A DNA stretch of 64,000 nucleotides from Levilactobacillus paucivorans (GTDB lineage Bacteria > Bacillota > Bacilli > Lactobacillales > Lactobacillaceae). The DNA lies in NCBI RefSeq assembly GCF_001437125.1, contig NZ_JQCA01000072.1, forward strand, positions 22,794 to 86,793, written 5' to 3'. Below are positions 44,210 to 50,966 of the stretch, piece by piece. Each line of letters opens with the position of its first letter. Position 1 is the stretch's first letter. The position numbers and the translations under genes are program-made. The notes under the pieces were generated by a model, which had not been told where the DNA came from, made no database searches, and saw only the letters and a list, made by a program, of their open reading frames with translations.

Positions 44210-45347
44210 GAGTCCAGCCTCCCCTCCAGATAAGACTCAAACTGAGTAGGATTAGGCCGACTAGCATCCCCGTCTTGGAAGTCTGGTCACCCGTGGCTGG
44301 CAATTTTGGCGCGGATTGATCAGCTGTCGGGTTAGCCGTTGGGGTTGCCCGCGTGGTCTTATTCGGTAAGGCTGCCACCTGGGCAGCCTGCGCCTGATCC
44401 GCAGCACCACTGGCCGCAAATTGAAAACGAACCGGGAAAACTTGACTCATATTTAATGCGGGCACCGTCACGTGAATCTGACCCGGAATTAATTTAGCGG
44501 TTAGCTGACTCAACTTTGAAATTTCGAACCAGTAGGTCATCGTTTCATTCTGTCCCGACTCACCATAAGTCACGTGACTCGCCGGAACCGCTTGACCATT
44601 GATACTCTCAGGCACGACCGCTCGCGCCCCTAATTTGAGTGACTTGGCATATTGAACCTTCAATGTGACACGATAGCCACTCCCGTTTGGGGCCACCGTG
44701 GCCACGTTGGTATAATATTGGTTAGCCTGTGAGACGTTCATCCGGTCACCCTGCAAAACGCGATAGCGCCAGTATTGTTTAGCAACTGGGGTCGTCTCTG
44801 ACTTGGCTTCAGCCGTCGCCGGAATTGCTGGGTTAGCTGAGGCCGCCTTAGCCGGCTGTTGGGCCAATGTCGTTCCTGCTGCAAGCAGATCCGCCGTATC
44901 AACGCTGTCACTGAGCGGTTTGACCTTCGCCCAATCCAATGCGACTCGCGCAGCCTCGGTCATCTTACCCACTGGAGTCGTCAGCTTAAAACTCGCGGCG
45001 AGCGGACTCTTCTGCCCCGCGACCGTAACCTGGTAAAGAGCCTGCTTACCAACCGTCTTCACCACTGCGGCCGGTTGATCGGCCACCGTCATGGACGAGA
45101 TGAACTGAGCGCCGTTACTGATCAGGATCAACGTCGTTTGTGCCCCGGTAACGCGAGCCACGGCCTGGGACCCGAAAAACTGATCCGCTGTCGAGGTCGA
45201 CTTTTCCTTCTCCTTTAAAATCTTGACTGGTACTTGATAGAGACCATCCTTAACCGTCGCGGCTTTGGCCACGATACCGGTCCCCAATAGCCAGACACAA
45301 CTCACCGTCAGTAGCCCCAGGAGCAGTGTTCGCCAACTTCTTTTCAT
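44196..45347 (-). CDS. LPXTG wall-anchored protein with NEAT-like domains
   Basis: 383 residues: signal peptide (1-30), a divergent NEAT-like domain (about 33-150), an Ala-rich linker, a clearer NEAT domain (about 195-310, ending GQIHVTVPALNMSQVFPVRFQF), then LPATGD, a membrane helix and an RGGWTRETR tail for sortase. In the ligand strand NMSQVF replaces the usual NYxxxY, so both heme-ligand tyrosines are absent. GGAG precedes the ATG. Middle gene of the three-gene NEAT cluster. Confidence 0.85.
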   Translation of the reverse strand: MKRSWRTLLLGLLTVSCVWLLGTGIVAKAATVKDGLYQVPVKILKEKEKSTSTADQFFGSQAVARVTGAQTTLILISNGAQFISSMTVADQPAAVVKTVGKQALYQVTVAGQKSPLAASFKLTTPVGKMTEAARVALDWAKVKPLSDSVDTADLLAAGTTLAQQPAKAASANPAIPATAEAKSETTPVAKQYWRYRVLQGDRMNVSQANQYYTNVATVAPNGSGYRVTLKVQYAKSLKLGARAVVPESINGQAVPASHVTYGESGQNETMTYWFEISKLSQLTAKLIPGQIHVTVPALNMSQVFPVRFQFAASGAADQAQAAQVAALPNKTTRATPTANPTADQSAPKLPATGDQTSKTGMLVGLILLSLSLIWRGGWTRETR

Positions 45348-45387
45348 GTTGACTCACTCCATTCTTTGTTTGTTAGCGTTTGATAGT

Positions 45388-45416
45388 CAAACGGCCACCG
45401 TATTGCGGTAGCCGTT
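45388..45416 (-). terminator. Weak terminator or attenuator between NEAT genes
   Basis: AACGGCTACCG pairs with CGGTGGCCGTT around CAATA on the minus strand, just after the stop at 45422. The following tail has few T residues, so partial read-through into the next two genes is likely. Confidence 0.55.
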
Positions 45417-45421
45417 GCGAC

Positions 45422-46144
45422 TTATTTCACTTTAATCGTCTTGGAAACCGTCTTGTAGCCGGCCTTAGATGCCGTCACCTTCAGCTTCCAGTTCTTCTTC
45501 ACGGCTCGCTTCAATTTCACCTTGTAAGTGGCCTTCTTGCTGGTTACCTTACCCAATGTGGTCTTGCCATGCTTGACGGTTACCTTGGCACCCTTGGTGG
45601 TCTTCCCAGTAACTTTCTTAGCCTTGACCTTCACCTTTGACGTCATCAGGGCGACCTTCGTGGTGGCCTTGATCGCACTGGTCTTAAACGTCATTTTGGC
45701 TGACTGAGTCATGGTCATCTCCTGACCATTCATCGGCACCACGAGGGTAAAGCCCAACGCATGACTCGTTTTCAAGTTCACCTTACTAAACGTATAGGTA
45801 TTCCCGGTACTGTGAGCGGTCACTTTAGCCGCGTGACCATCTAAAGTCATGGCCTTGATGAACTGGTTCCCGGCTTTGGTCGTGGTTAAGGAAACCGTGG
45901 CCCGCTTACTCTTGACCGAAACCTTAGCGGTTAGATTAAAGTATTGCGCGGCTTCAGACGCGGTCGTCGTGCCAGTCTTGTAGATATGTACAGGAACGCT
46001 ATACTTCCCATTCGGCAACTTAGCGGCGTTCAACGCTGCCGCTTGAGCAACCGTCGGGGTGGTGACCGCAGCCAGCGGCACGCCGGCGCCGACGCCTGCC
46101 AACATGAGGGCCGCACCCAACACTGTCATTGTTTTCTTCATCAT
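45422..46144 (-). CDS. Secreted protein: NEAT-like domain plus Ig-like repeat
   Basis: 240 residues: signal peptide (about 1-35, VAQA-A), a NEAT-like domain (about 40-160; KLPNGKYSVPVHIYKTGT and FTLVVPMNGQEMTMTQSAKMTF), and a C-terminal lysine-rich bacterial Ig-type domain (ALMTSKVKVKAKKVTGKT...), which may bind the negatively charged wall. There is no LPXTG or terminal helix and no YxxxY. First gene of the cluster, with GGAGG before a double ATG and a cre-like site upstream. Confidence 0.78.
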   Translation of the reverse strand: MMKKTMTVLGAALMLAGVGAGVPLAAVTTPTVAQAAALNAAKLPNGKYSVPVHIYKTGTTTASEAAQYFNLTAKVSVKSKRATVSLTTTKAGNQFIKAMTLDGHAAKVTAHSTGNTYTFSKVNLKTSHALGFTLVVPMNGQEMTMTQSAKMTFKTSAIKATTKVALMTSKVKVKAKKVTGKTTKGAKVTVKHGKTTLGKVTSKKATYKVKLKRAVKKNWKLKVTASKAGYKTVSKTIKVK

Positions 46145-46178
46145 TAATTCCTCCCAAAAAGTTTAATGATACAGTCAA

Positions 46179-46192
46179 TGAATACGCTTTCA
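46179..46192 (+). promoter_or_regulatory. cre-like site upstream of the NEAT cluster
   Basis: TGAATACGCTTTCA matches the cre consensus TGWAANCGNTNWCA except at position 5. It lies 35 bases before the first NEAT start codon, where CcpA could repress the operon during growth on preferred sugars. One mismatch; not proven. Confidence 0.45.
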
Positions 46193-46283
46193 TCGTAGCA
46201 CTGTTTTGAAATCCATTCCACGATTAATACTTAACATCTAAAACAGATTGATTATCTATTCATTTATCAGGTGAACAGTGAGT

Positions 46284-46327
46284 GTAAAAAAGACGCCTAG
46301 CCGATGACCACTCATCGACTAGGCGTG
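46284..46327 (-). terminator. Terminator of the 102-aa gene
   Basis: A 15-bp near-perfect stem (ACGCCTAGTCGATGA and partner, 46326-46293 on the minus strand) followed by CTTTTTTAC. Confidence 0.92.
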
Positions 46328-46337
46328 TTGACTGACA

Positions 46338-46646
46338 TTAACCAATATGATTTTCACGCAGAATGGCATTAACTTCCTGTTGCACATCCTCCGGCTTCTT
46401 CCATTCGTCAAAGGTGGTAAAATCCTCCTCTGGCATCGCATAGTGCTCATTCACGTAGTCCTCGTAGGCCTGAACGTGCGGCGTATGGGCGATGTTTAAC
46501 TGGAGAATCCGAACCTGTTTGATGAGCCCGCGTTCAACCGCCAGCTCAGCCCGACCGTTCTGGACCATGTTGCTAATCTCCATGTACTTGCTCCCGTCCA
46601 GTCGGGTAATTTCTTCAATCAAGGTAAATGTTTCATGACTCTTCAT
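46338..46646 (-). CDS. Uncharacterised acidic protein (102 aa)
   Basis: Begins MKSHETFTLIEEITRLDGSKYM; acidic and soluble with predicted helices, ending VNAILRENHIG. Start ATG 46646 has GAGGAGG upstream; the frame extends seven codons to a TTG. It has its own terminator. I do not recognise the family and see no catalytic motif. Confidence 0.65.
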   Translation of the reverse strand: MKSHETFTLIEEITRLDGSKYMEISNMVQNGRAELAVERGLIKQVRILQLNIAHTPHVQAYEDYVNEHYAMPEEDFTTFDEWKKPEDVQQEVNAILRENHIG

Positions 46647-46720
46647 CCCAAATGCCTCCTCAGTCAACGTCAGGGCGATAGTCCCCTAACGCCATCTCTC
46701 CAATTATACTAGGTTTTAGG

Positions 46721-46806
46721 GCAAAACAAAACCACTACCAGGGAATGGTAGTGGTCGGCATAAGAGAGAAAGAGAATTGATTAGAAGGTAATTATTAATA
46801 CCTTAC
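46721..46806 (-). ncRNA. Candidate CcpA-controlled small RNA (~85 nt)
   Basis: From a consensus promoter the predicted RNA begins near 46806. It has a 5' hairpin AAGGTA/TACCTT (46804-46785), a single-stranded C/U-rich stretch with TCTCTTTCTCTCTT (about 46774-46761) that could pair with purine-rich ribosome binding sites, and an intrinsic terminator ACCACTACC/GGTAGTGGT (46755-46731) followed by TTTTGTTTT. No ORF of note. These are the traits of a base-pairing sRNA. Transcription is inferred, not shown. Confidence 0.65.
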
Positions 46807-46813
46807 GACTAAT

Positions 46814-46842
46814 AATATACCGGTATTTGTAAGCGCTGTCAA
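46814..46842 (-). promoter_or_regulatory. Consensus promoter of the small RNA
   Basis: On the minus strand TTGACA (46842-46837), 17 bases, TATATT (46819-46814). No ORF with a ribosome binding site follows. Confidence 0.8.
46828..46841 (+). promoter_or_regulatory. Perfect cre site over the sRNA promoter
   Basis: TGTAAGCGCTGTCA matches TGWAANCGNTNWCA at every fixed position. It covers the spacer and most of the -35 box, a position for CcpA repression. A second, weaker match (TGTCAATGCTTTCA, two mismatches) overlaps at 46839-46852. Confidence 0.8.
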
Positions 46843-46923
46843 TGCTTTCACGGAAATAATTATGACTTTTGACCATTATTCTTCTAAATGAGGCTGGCCA
46901 GTAACTAATCGTGGCTAAAAAGT

Positions 46924-46958
46924 GCAAAAAAAGAGACCGGGAAGCATGCCCTCCCGGC
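46924..46958 (-). terminator. Terminator downstream of tagH
   Basis: CCGGGA and TCCCGG pair around a GGGCATGCT loop, followed on the minus strand by TCTCTTTTTTT. A nearer hairpin, TGATAAAA/TTTTATCA at 47063-47087, could also end tagH transcripts. The 105 bases between them hold no ORF. Confidence 0.7.
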
Positions 46959-47102
46959 CCCGCCATTTAGTCTTCACCAAATGAGAGATAGATCCTTTAT
47001 TCGATTCATTGGGAAATCAGATAAAGGGGTAAATAAATGGTAACTTAAAGATACCACGCTAAATGATAAAAATCTATCCCTTTTATCATCATTTTCTAAT
47101 TT

Positions 47103-48188
47103 TTATTTAACACTACTGGTTGCGTTGGGATCATGCAACACCGTTTCCGGATGCACAATATGCGCTGGATTTGAGATGACATCGCTTACTGAGTGACCAG
47201 AAATGTTGACCACACAGGCGAAGAGCATCGCAACAATGGCCACACCCGTTAGAATTCGGTTACGCCAGCTCATCTTTTCACTGATGACTGACCCGTAGAA
47301 GTCCTTCTTCACTTGGTCAGCAACATGTGGATCATCTGGCGTTGCCGCCTGACGTTCCTTGGTTACCTGAGCTTGGTAAGCATCGATATCAAAGGACTTT
47401 TGCCCTTCCTTCATCGTCCGTTGGAAGTGCTTCTTTTCCTTCTTGGTCTGCTTCTTAAACCACTTGGTAAAGTCACGGTAATCCTGAACGATTTCCTCAG
47501 TAGGTCCGAGGGCCTTCAATGACCCATAGTGAATCCAGGCCACACGGTCACACAAGATTTCAACTTGCTTCAAGGAGTGACTGACAAAGACGATGGTCTT
47601 CCCCAAGTCCTTGAATTCAGCAATCTTGTCCACACACTTTTGATAGAAGGTATCATCCCCAACAGACAACGCTTCATCAATGATCAGAATGTCTGGGTTG
47701 ACGTGCACGGCGATAGCAAAGCCCAGCCGTGACTTCATCCCTGAGGAGTAGCTCTTAACGGGTTGGTATAAGAAATCGCCAATATCCGCAAAGGCCACGA
47801 TGTCATCCATTAACGCATCAATCTCAGGATTAGTTAGCCCCTGCATCAATGCCTTGAGCCGAATGTTTTCGACCCCGGTCAGGTTGCCTCGCAATCCGGC
47901 ACCGATGGCGATGATCGAGGTATCCCCCTTCACTTCAACGGTCCCCGTCGTTTGTGGGATAATCCCAGAAATGATGTTGGACAACGTCGATTTACCGGAA
48001 CCATTGACCCCAATCAAGCCCAATGTTTCACCGGACTTAACCTCAAGTGAGATCCCCATCAAGGACCAGAAATGTGGCACCTTGCTGTTACTCAGGGAAA
48101 AGAACGACCGCAATTTTTCAGATTGGGTCTTATACAGGTCATACTCTTTTGTAACGTTTTGCACCTTAATTTTATATGAATTATCCAT
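47103..48188 (-). CDS. tagH: Teichoic acid export ABC ATPase
   Basis: 361 residues: ABC domain with Walker A GVNGSGKST, signature YSSGMKSRLGFA, and Walker B ILIIDEALSVGD, all of the polysaccharide/teichoic-acid export type, then a charged linker and a single membrane helix near the C-terminus (ILTGVAIVAMLFACVVNISG). TagH energises flipping of wall teichoic acid with the permease TagG, which is not in this window or at least not adjacent. GGAAG precedes the ATG. Confidence 0.9.
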   Translation of the reverse strand: MDNSYKIKVQNVTKEYDLYKTQSEKLRSFFSLSNSKVPHFWSLMGISLEVKSGETLGLIGVNGSGKSTLSNIISGIIPQTTGTVEVKGDTSIIAIGAGLRGNLTGVENIRLKALMQGLTNPEIDALMDDIVAFADIGDFLYQPVKSYSSGMKSRLGFAIAVHVNPDILIIDEALSVGDDTFYQKCVDKIAEFKDLGKTIVFVSHSLKQVEILCDRVAWIHYGSLKALGPTEEIVQDYRDFTKWFKKQTKKEKKHFQRTMKEGQKSFDIDAYQAQVTKERQAATPDDPHVADQVKKDFYGSVISEKMSWRNRILTGVAIVAMLFACVVNISGHSVSDVISNPAHIVHPETVLHDPNATSSVK

Positions 48189-48264
48189 GAATTAAACTTC
48201 CTAACTCAAATATTAACGCTCTCTAACGCACCGAGGTTCCCCGGCCTAATCTGTTGTATTATAC

Positions 48265-48304
48265 CAAAAAAAGCTACCGAATTGGTAAAAATTCCGATAG
48301 CTTT
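48265..48304 (-). terminator. Terminator of the glucosaminidase gene
   Basis: AAAGCTAtCGGAATT pairs with AATTCGGTAGCTTT around TTTTACC on the minus strand, followed by TTTTTGG. Confidence 0.85.
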
Positions 48305-48335
48305 ACCATTTTCTTATAACCCGGCGTCAAAACGC

Positions 48336-49730
48336 TTAGGATAAGGCCCGTGCGTCGACCCAGTAATTGGTTTTACTGCCACTAAATCGAATCCGATACC
48401 AGGTTGACTTGTTGGAAGCCTTGAAACCGCAAAGATTGACGGTCACTTTGGTTCCCTTCTTGCTCCCCTTAGGCCACTTCAACGTCTGTTGATTGAAGTG
48501 GGTCGTGGTGACGTGATTATAAACATTGTATTTCTTAAATTTACTGCTCAGAGTCTTCTTACCACTCGCGGTGGTATAGAAAACTTGAGCGTACTGCGGC
48601 TGAGCAACTGTCCCGGCAATCCAGGTCTTCTTTTTACCAACCTTAATCCGATACCAAGTCGTCTTAACGCCATCTTGCGTCTTCACGGCCTCATTATCTG
48701 CCGTATAGGACTTAGCGGTTAACTTTTTCACCGACTCCTGTTCTTGGGCCAGGTATGGTGAATTGTAGACGTGGTTATAGGTACTGCCGCCCGCCTTGGT
48801 ATTCACCTTCATCGTGGCCTTTCCATCCATGTAGGTCACTTTCGGAAAGCTGACGGCACTGCTGTAGACCCAGTAGCGTGTTGACGACTTACTCTGGGCA
48901 AATCGAATCCGATACCAAGTGGTCTTATTGCCAGACTTAGCCGCCGTTCTCACGGCGCGTAGGTCCAGATAGACCTGCCTTTCCTTGGCGGCCTTAACCT
49001 TACTCCAGGACGTCTTGGTGATACCCGCTCGCGTATCCTTCACATGGTTATACAACCGTACGGAAGCATAGTCCTTACTGAGCGTCGCCGTTTGGTTGCC
49101 CGACGTGCCATAGTACTTCGCCTTAGAATAGACTTTGGGTTTAGGAGCTGGTGTCGCCACGTCCGGCGCAGAACCATCAAGTAAGGTATCTAAATTATAG
49201 GTTTTAATAATGCTGATCAGTGAGCTACCATAGGTCGGCGCCGTCGCATAAACGCCGGTCAAGGCATTGGCCGCACTTGCATAGGTCTTGGCATTTTCGC
49301 GCCAAGTGCCACTGTAAATCTTAGGATTATAACTGGTTCCCCCACGAAGCAGGGTCGCATTGTCCGTCATTGAGGCCTTGGCATTCGGATACTTTCTAAA
49401 GTTAGCTGTTGTGTGATAGAGCTGGCCATTGGCATCGTACTCGGTTGTTGGCATCGCGACGGATTGCCCCTTATAACTACCCTTTACCCCAAAGTAATTG
49501 TTGGCCTGGGTCGTCAGAAGGCTCGTCCCCCAAGCACTCTCTAACGCTGCCTGAGACATCATCACGGATGGATACAGTTTATACTGATTCGCAACCGACG
49601 TGACGGGACTCTTCAATTCGCTGATAAATCCTTGGGGATTCGTCGTTGCCGCATGGGCGGTCCCGCTGACGCTACCCAACGCACTTCCCAACAGGAGTGC
49701 GGCTAGTAGCCATCGTTTACTTCGCTTCAT
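48336..49730 (-). CDS. Secreted N-acetylglucosaminidase autolysin (GH73)
   Basis: 464 residues: signal peptide (1-28, AHA-A), a GH73 glucosaminidase domain (about 32-190) with catalytic Glu in SQAALESAWG and the NYFGVKG motif, then about four repeated SH3-like/GW-type wall-binding modules marked by TTWYRIRF-type motifs. It should cut the glycan between GlcNAc and MurNAc during separation or turnover. Start ATG 49730 with AAGGGGG upstream. A cre-like sequence (TAAAATCGCTTTCA, one mismatch) lies at 49746-49759. Confidence 0.92.
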   Translation of the reverse strand: MKRSKRWLLAALLLGSALGSVSGTAHAATTNPQGFISELKSPVTSVANQYKLYPSVMMSQAALESAWGTSLLTTQANNYFGVKGSYKGQSVAMPTTEYDANGQLYHTTANFRKYPNAKASMTDNATLLRGGTSYNPKIYSGTWRENAKTYASAANALTGVYATAPTYGSSLISIIKTYNLDTLLDGSAPDVATPAPKPKVYSKAKYYGTSGNQTATLSKDYASVRLYNHVKDTRAGITKTSWSKVKAAKERQVYLDLRAVRTAAKSGNKTTWYRIRFAQSKSSTRYWVYSSAVSFPKVTYMDGKATMKVNTKAGGSTYNHVYNSPYLAQEQESVKKLTAKSYTADNEAVKTQDGVKTTWYRIKVGKKKTWIAGTVAQPQYAQVFYTTASGKKTLSSKFKKYNVYNHVTTTHFNQQTLKWPKGSKKGTKVTVNLCGFKASNKSTWYRIRFSGSKTNYWVDARALS

Positions 49731-49831
49731 TCTCGGTTTCCCCCTTAAAATCGCTTTCACGTCAAGAATAACATAACTTGACTCTTTACTGGAAGTAAAA
49801 ATGGGGATAACTCGCGCTATTTCAAGGTTCG

Positions 49832-50560
49832 TTAGGCCAGTTGACTAGCAGCCGCCTCATCGAGAATGACTTGCACATTTTGGTGAGTCTGGAGATAACT
49901 GGCCGGAACTTCAGGGGTCACAGGCCCTTGAATCATTGCGGCGACAGCATCTGCCTTGGCTGCCCCGTAGGCCACGATCAGGATCTCCTTGGCCTGTAAA
50001 ATCGAGCCAATTCCCATGGAGTAAGCGTATCGTGGTACGTCGTTAGCATTGTCAAAAAATCGCGCATTTGCTTCGATAGTTGACGCTGTCAAGGCAACCT
50101 TATGTGTGGTCGATGCTGGATCAGTCCCGGGTTCATTGAACCCAATGTGGCCATTTTGTCCCAGGCCTAACAATTGTAGGTCAACGGGGTGTTGCGCGAT
50201 CACGTCATCATAACGCTTGGTCTCGGCCGCGGCATCTGCGTTCATCCCATCTGGCACAAATGATTGGGCAAACGGCTTGTGGCTGAACAAGTGTTGTTGC
50301 ATAAAGTAGTGATAACTCTCTGGATGGTCGGCCCCTAAGCCCACATATTCATCCAGGTTAACTGAGGTCAGGTGACTGAAATCTAAGTCACTGGCAACCA
50401 GTTCATCATAGATCGTCACTGGTGTGCTTCCGGTCGCTAGCCCCAGAACCTTGGCCCCCTGTTGTAGGGCTTGTTGAAAAATCTGGAACCCGGCACGGCC
50501 TCCAGCAGCCTGGTCTTTCACGATTTGAATATTCATGTTGTTACTTGTAAGTTGTGTCAT
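49832..50560 (-). CDS. nagB: Glucosamine-6-phosphate deaminase
   Basis: Converts glucosamine-6-phosphate to fructose-6-phosphate and ammonia, the catabolic reverse of GlmS. 242 residues of the short Firmicutes form with [15 protein letters not shown], the active-site NLDEYVGL, and [17 protein letters not shown] 50560; GTG 50563 is as plausible for spacing from GGGAG. The promoter carries two NagR/DasR-type operators, so it is probably induced by amino sugars. Confidence 0.95.
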   Translation of the reverse strand: MTQLTSNNMNIQIVKDQAAGGRAGFQIFQQALQQGAKVLGLATGSTPVTIYDELVASDLDFSHLTSVNLDEYVGLGADHPESYHYFMQQHLFSHKPFAQSFVPDGMNADAAAETKRYDDVIAQHPVDLQLLGLGQNGHIGFNEPGTDPASTTHKVALTASTIEANARFFDNANDVPRYAYSMGIGSILQAKEILIVAYGAAKADAVAAMIQGPVTPEVPASYLQTHQNVQVILDEAAASQLA

Positions 50561-50580
50561 CACCCGAAATCTCCCTCTCT

Positions 50581-50617
50581 AATGGTATAGTCCAATGATA
50601 AAAGATCTAGACCAATT
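50581..50617. promoter_or_regulatory. Two NagR-type operators at the nagB promoter
   Basis: AATGGTATAGTCCAAT (50581-50596) and AATTGGTCTAGATCT (reverse, 50617-50603) both resemble the GntR/HutC-family dre consensus built on TGGTNTAGACCA. One fills the promoter spacer and the other covers the transcription start. This suggests repression released by glucosamine- or N-acetylglucosamine-6-phosphate. No nagR gene is in the window. Confidence 0.65.
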
Positions 50618-50623
50618 TTGCAA
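50595..50623 (-). promoter_or_regulatory. Promoter of nagB
   Basis: On the minus strand TTGCAA (50623-50618), 17 bases, TATCAT (50600-50595), about 30 bases before the start codon. Confidence 0.75.
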
Positions 50624-50655
50624 GTCTTTTGCTCAGAAAAACTTCTTATCGTTCA

Positions 50656-50692
50656 ACAAAAAAGGACGCCCACTGTCCAAGCAGTGATCGCC
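50656..50692 (-). terminator. Terminator of the 40-aa gene
   Basis: CACTG/CAGTG stem extended by GGCG/CGCC-type pairs (50664-50692), followed on the minus strand by TTTTTTG. Confidence 0.75.
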
Positions 50693-50815
50693 CTATTTCC
50701 GACGAATACCTCGCCGGTTGGCACTTAATTCATTTTGTTGTTTCCGGAACTTCTCAAACGTGGCGTCACGTTGTTTTTGGTTCTTGTGGGAATCCACCCG
50801 TTTCGTATATTTCAT
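50693..50815 (-). CDS. Small basic protein (40 aa)
   Basis: Begins MKYTKRVDSHKNQKQRDATF and ends NRRGIRRK; very rich in Lys, Arg and Gln. GAGGTGA precedes the ATG and a terminator follows at once. It lies between glmS and nagB on the same strand with separate signals. The composition suggests RNA or ribosome binding. No family recognised. Confidence 0.6.
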   Translation of the reverse strand: MKYTKRVDSHKNQKQRDATFEKFRKQQNELSANRRGIRRK

Positions 50816-50916
50816 CGTTTTCACCTCACGTTTTCATAACTTTTCGTAAGTGTACTATACAACGAAAACCGGCATTTCGCAAGTTAGACGAGCCGTGCCA
50901 CCTTGGATCGCCACTA

Positions 50917-50950
50917 CAAAAAAAGCGTTCGGAAAATTCCCGAACGCTTC
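50917..50950 (-). terminator. Terminator of glmS
   Basis: AAGCGTTCGG pairs perfectly with CCGAACGCTT around AAAATTC, followed by TTTTT on the minus strand. Confidence 0.92.
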
Positions 50951-50966
50951 CAAAATTCATTTTAAC

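Noticed and set aside
46781..46966. 61-codon minus-strand ORF
   Set aside because: It overlaps the sRNA promoter, cre site and a terminator, and has no ribosome binding site.
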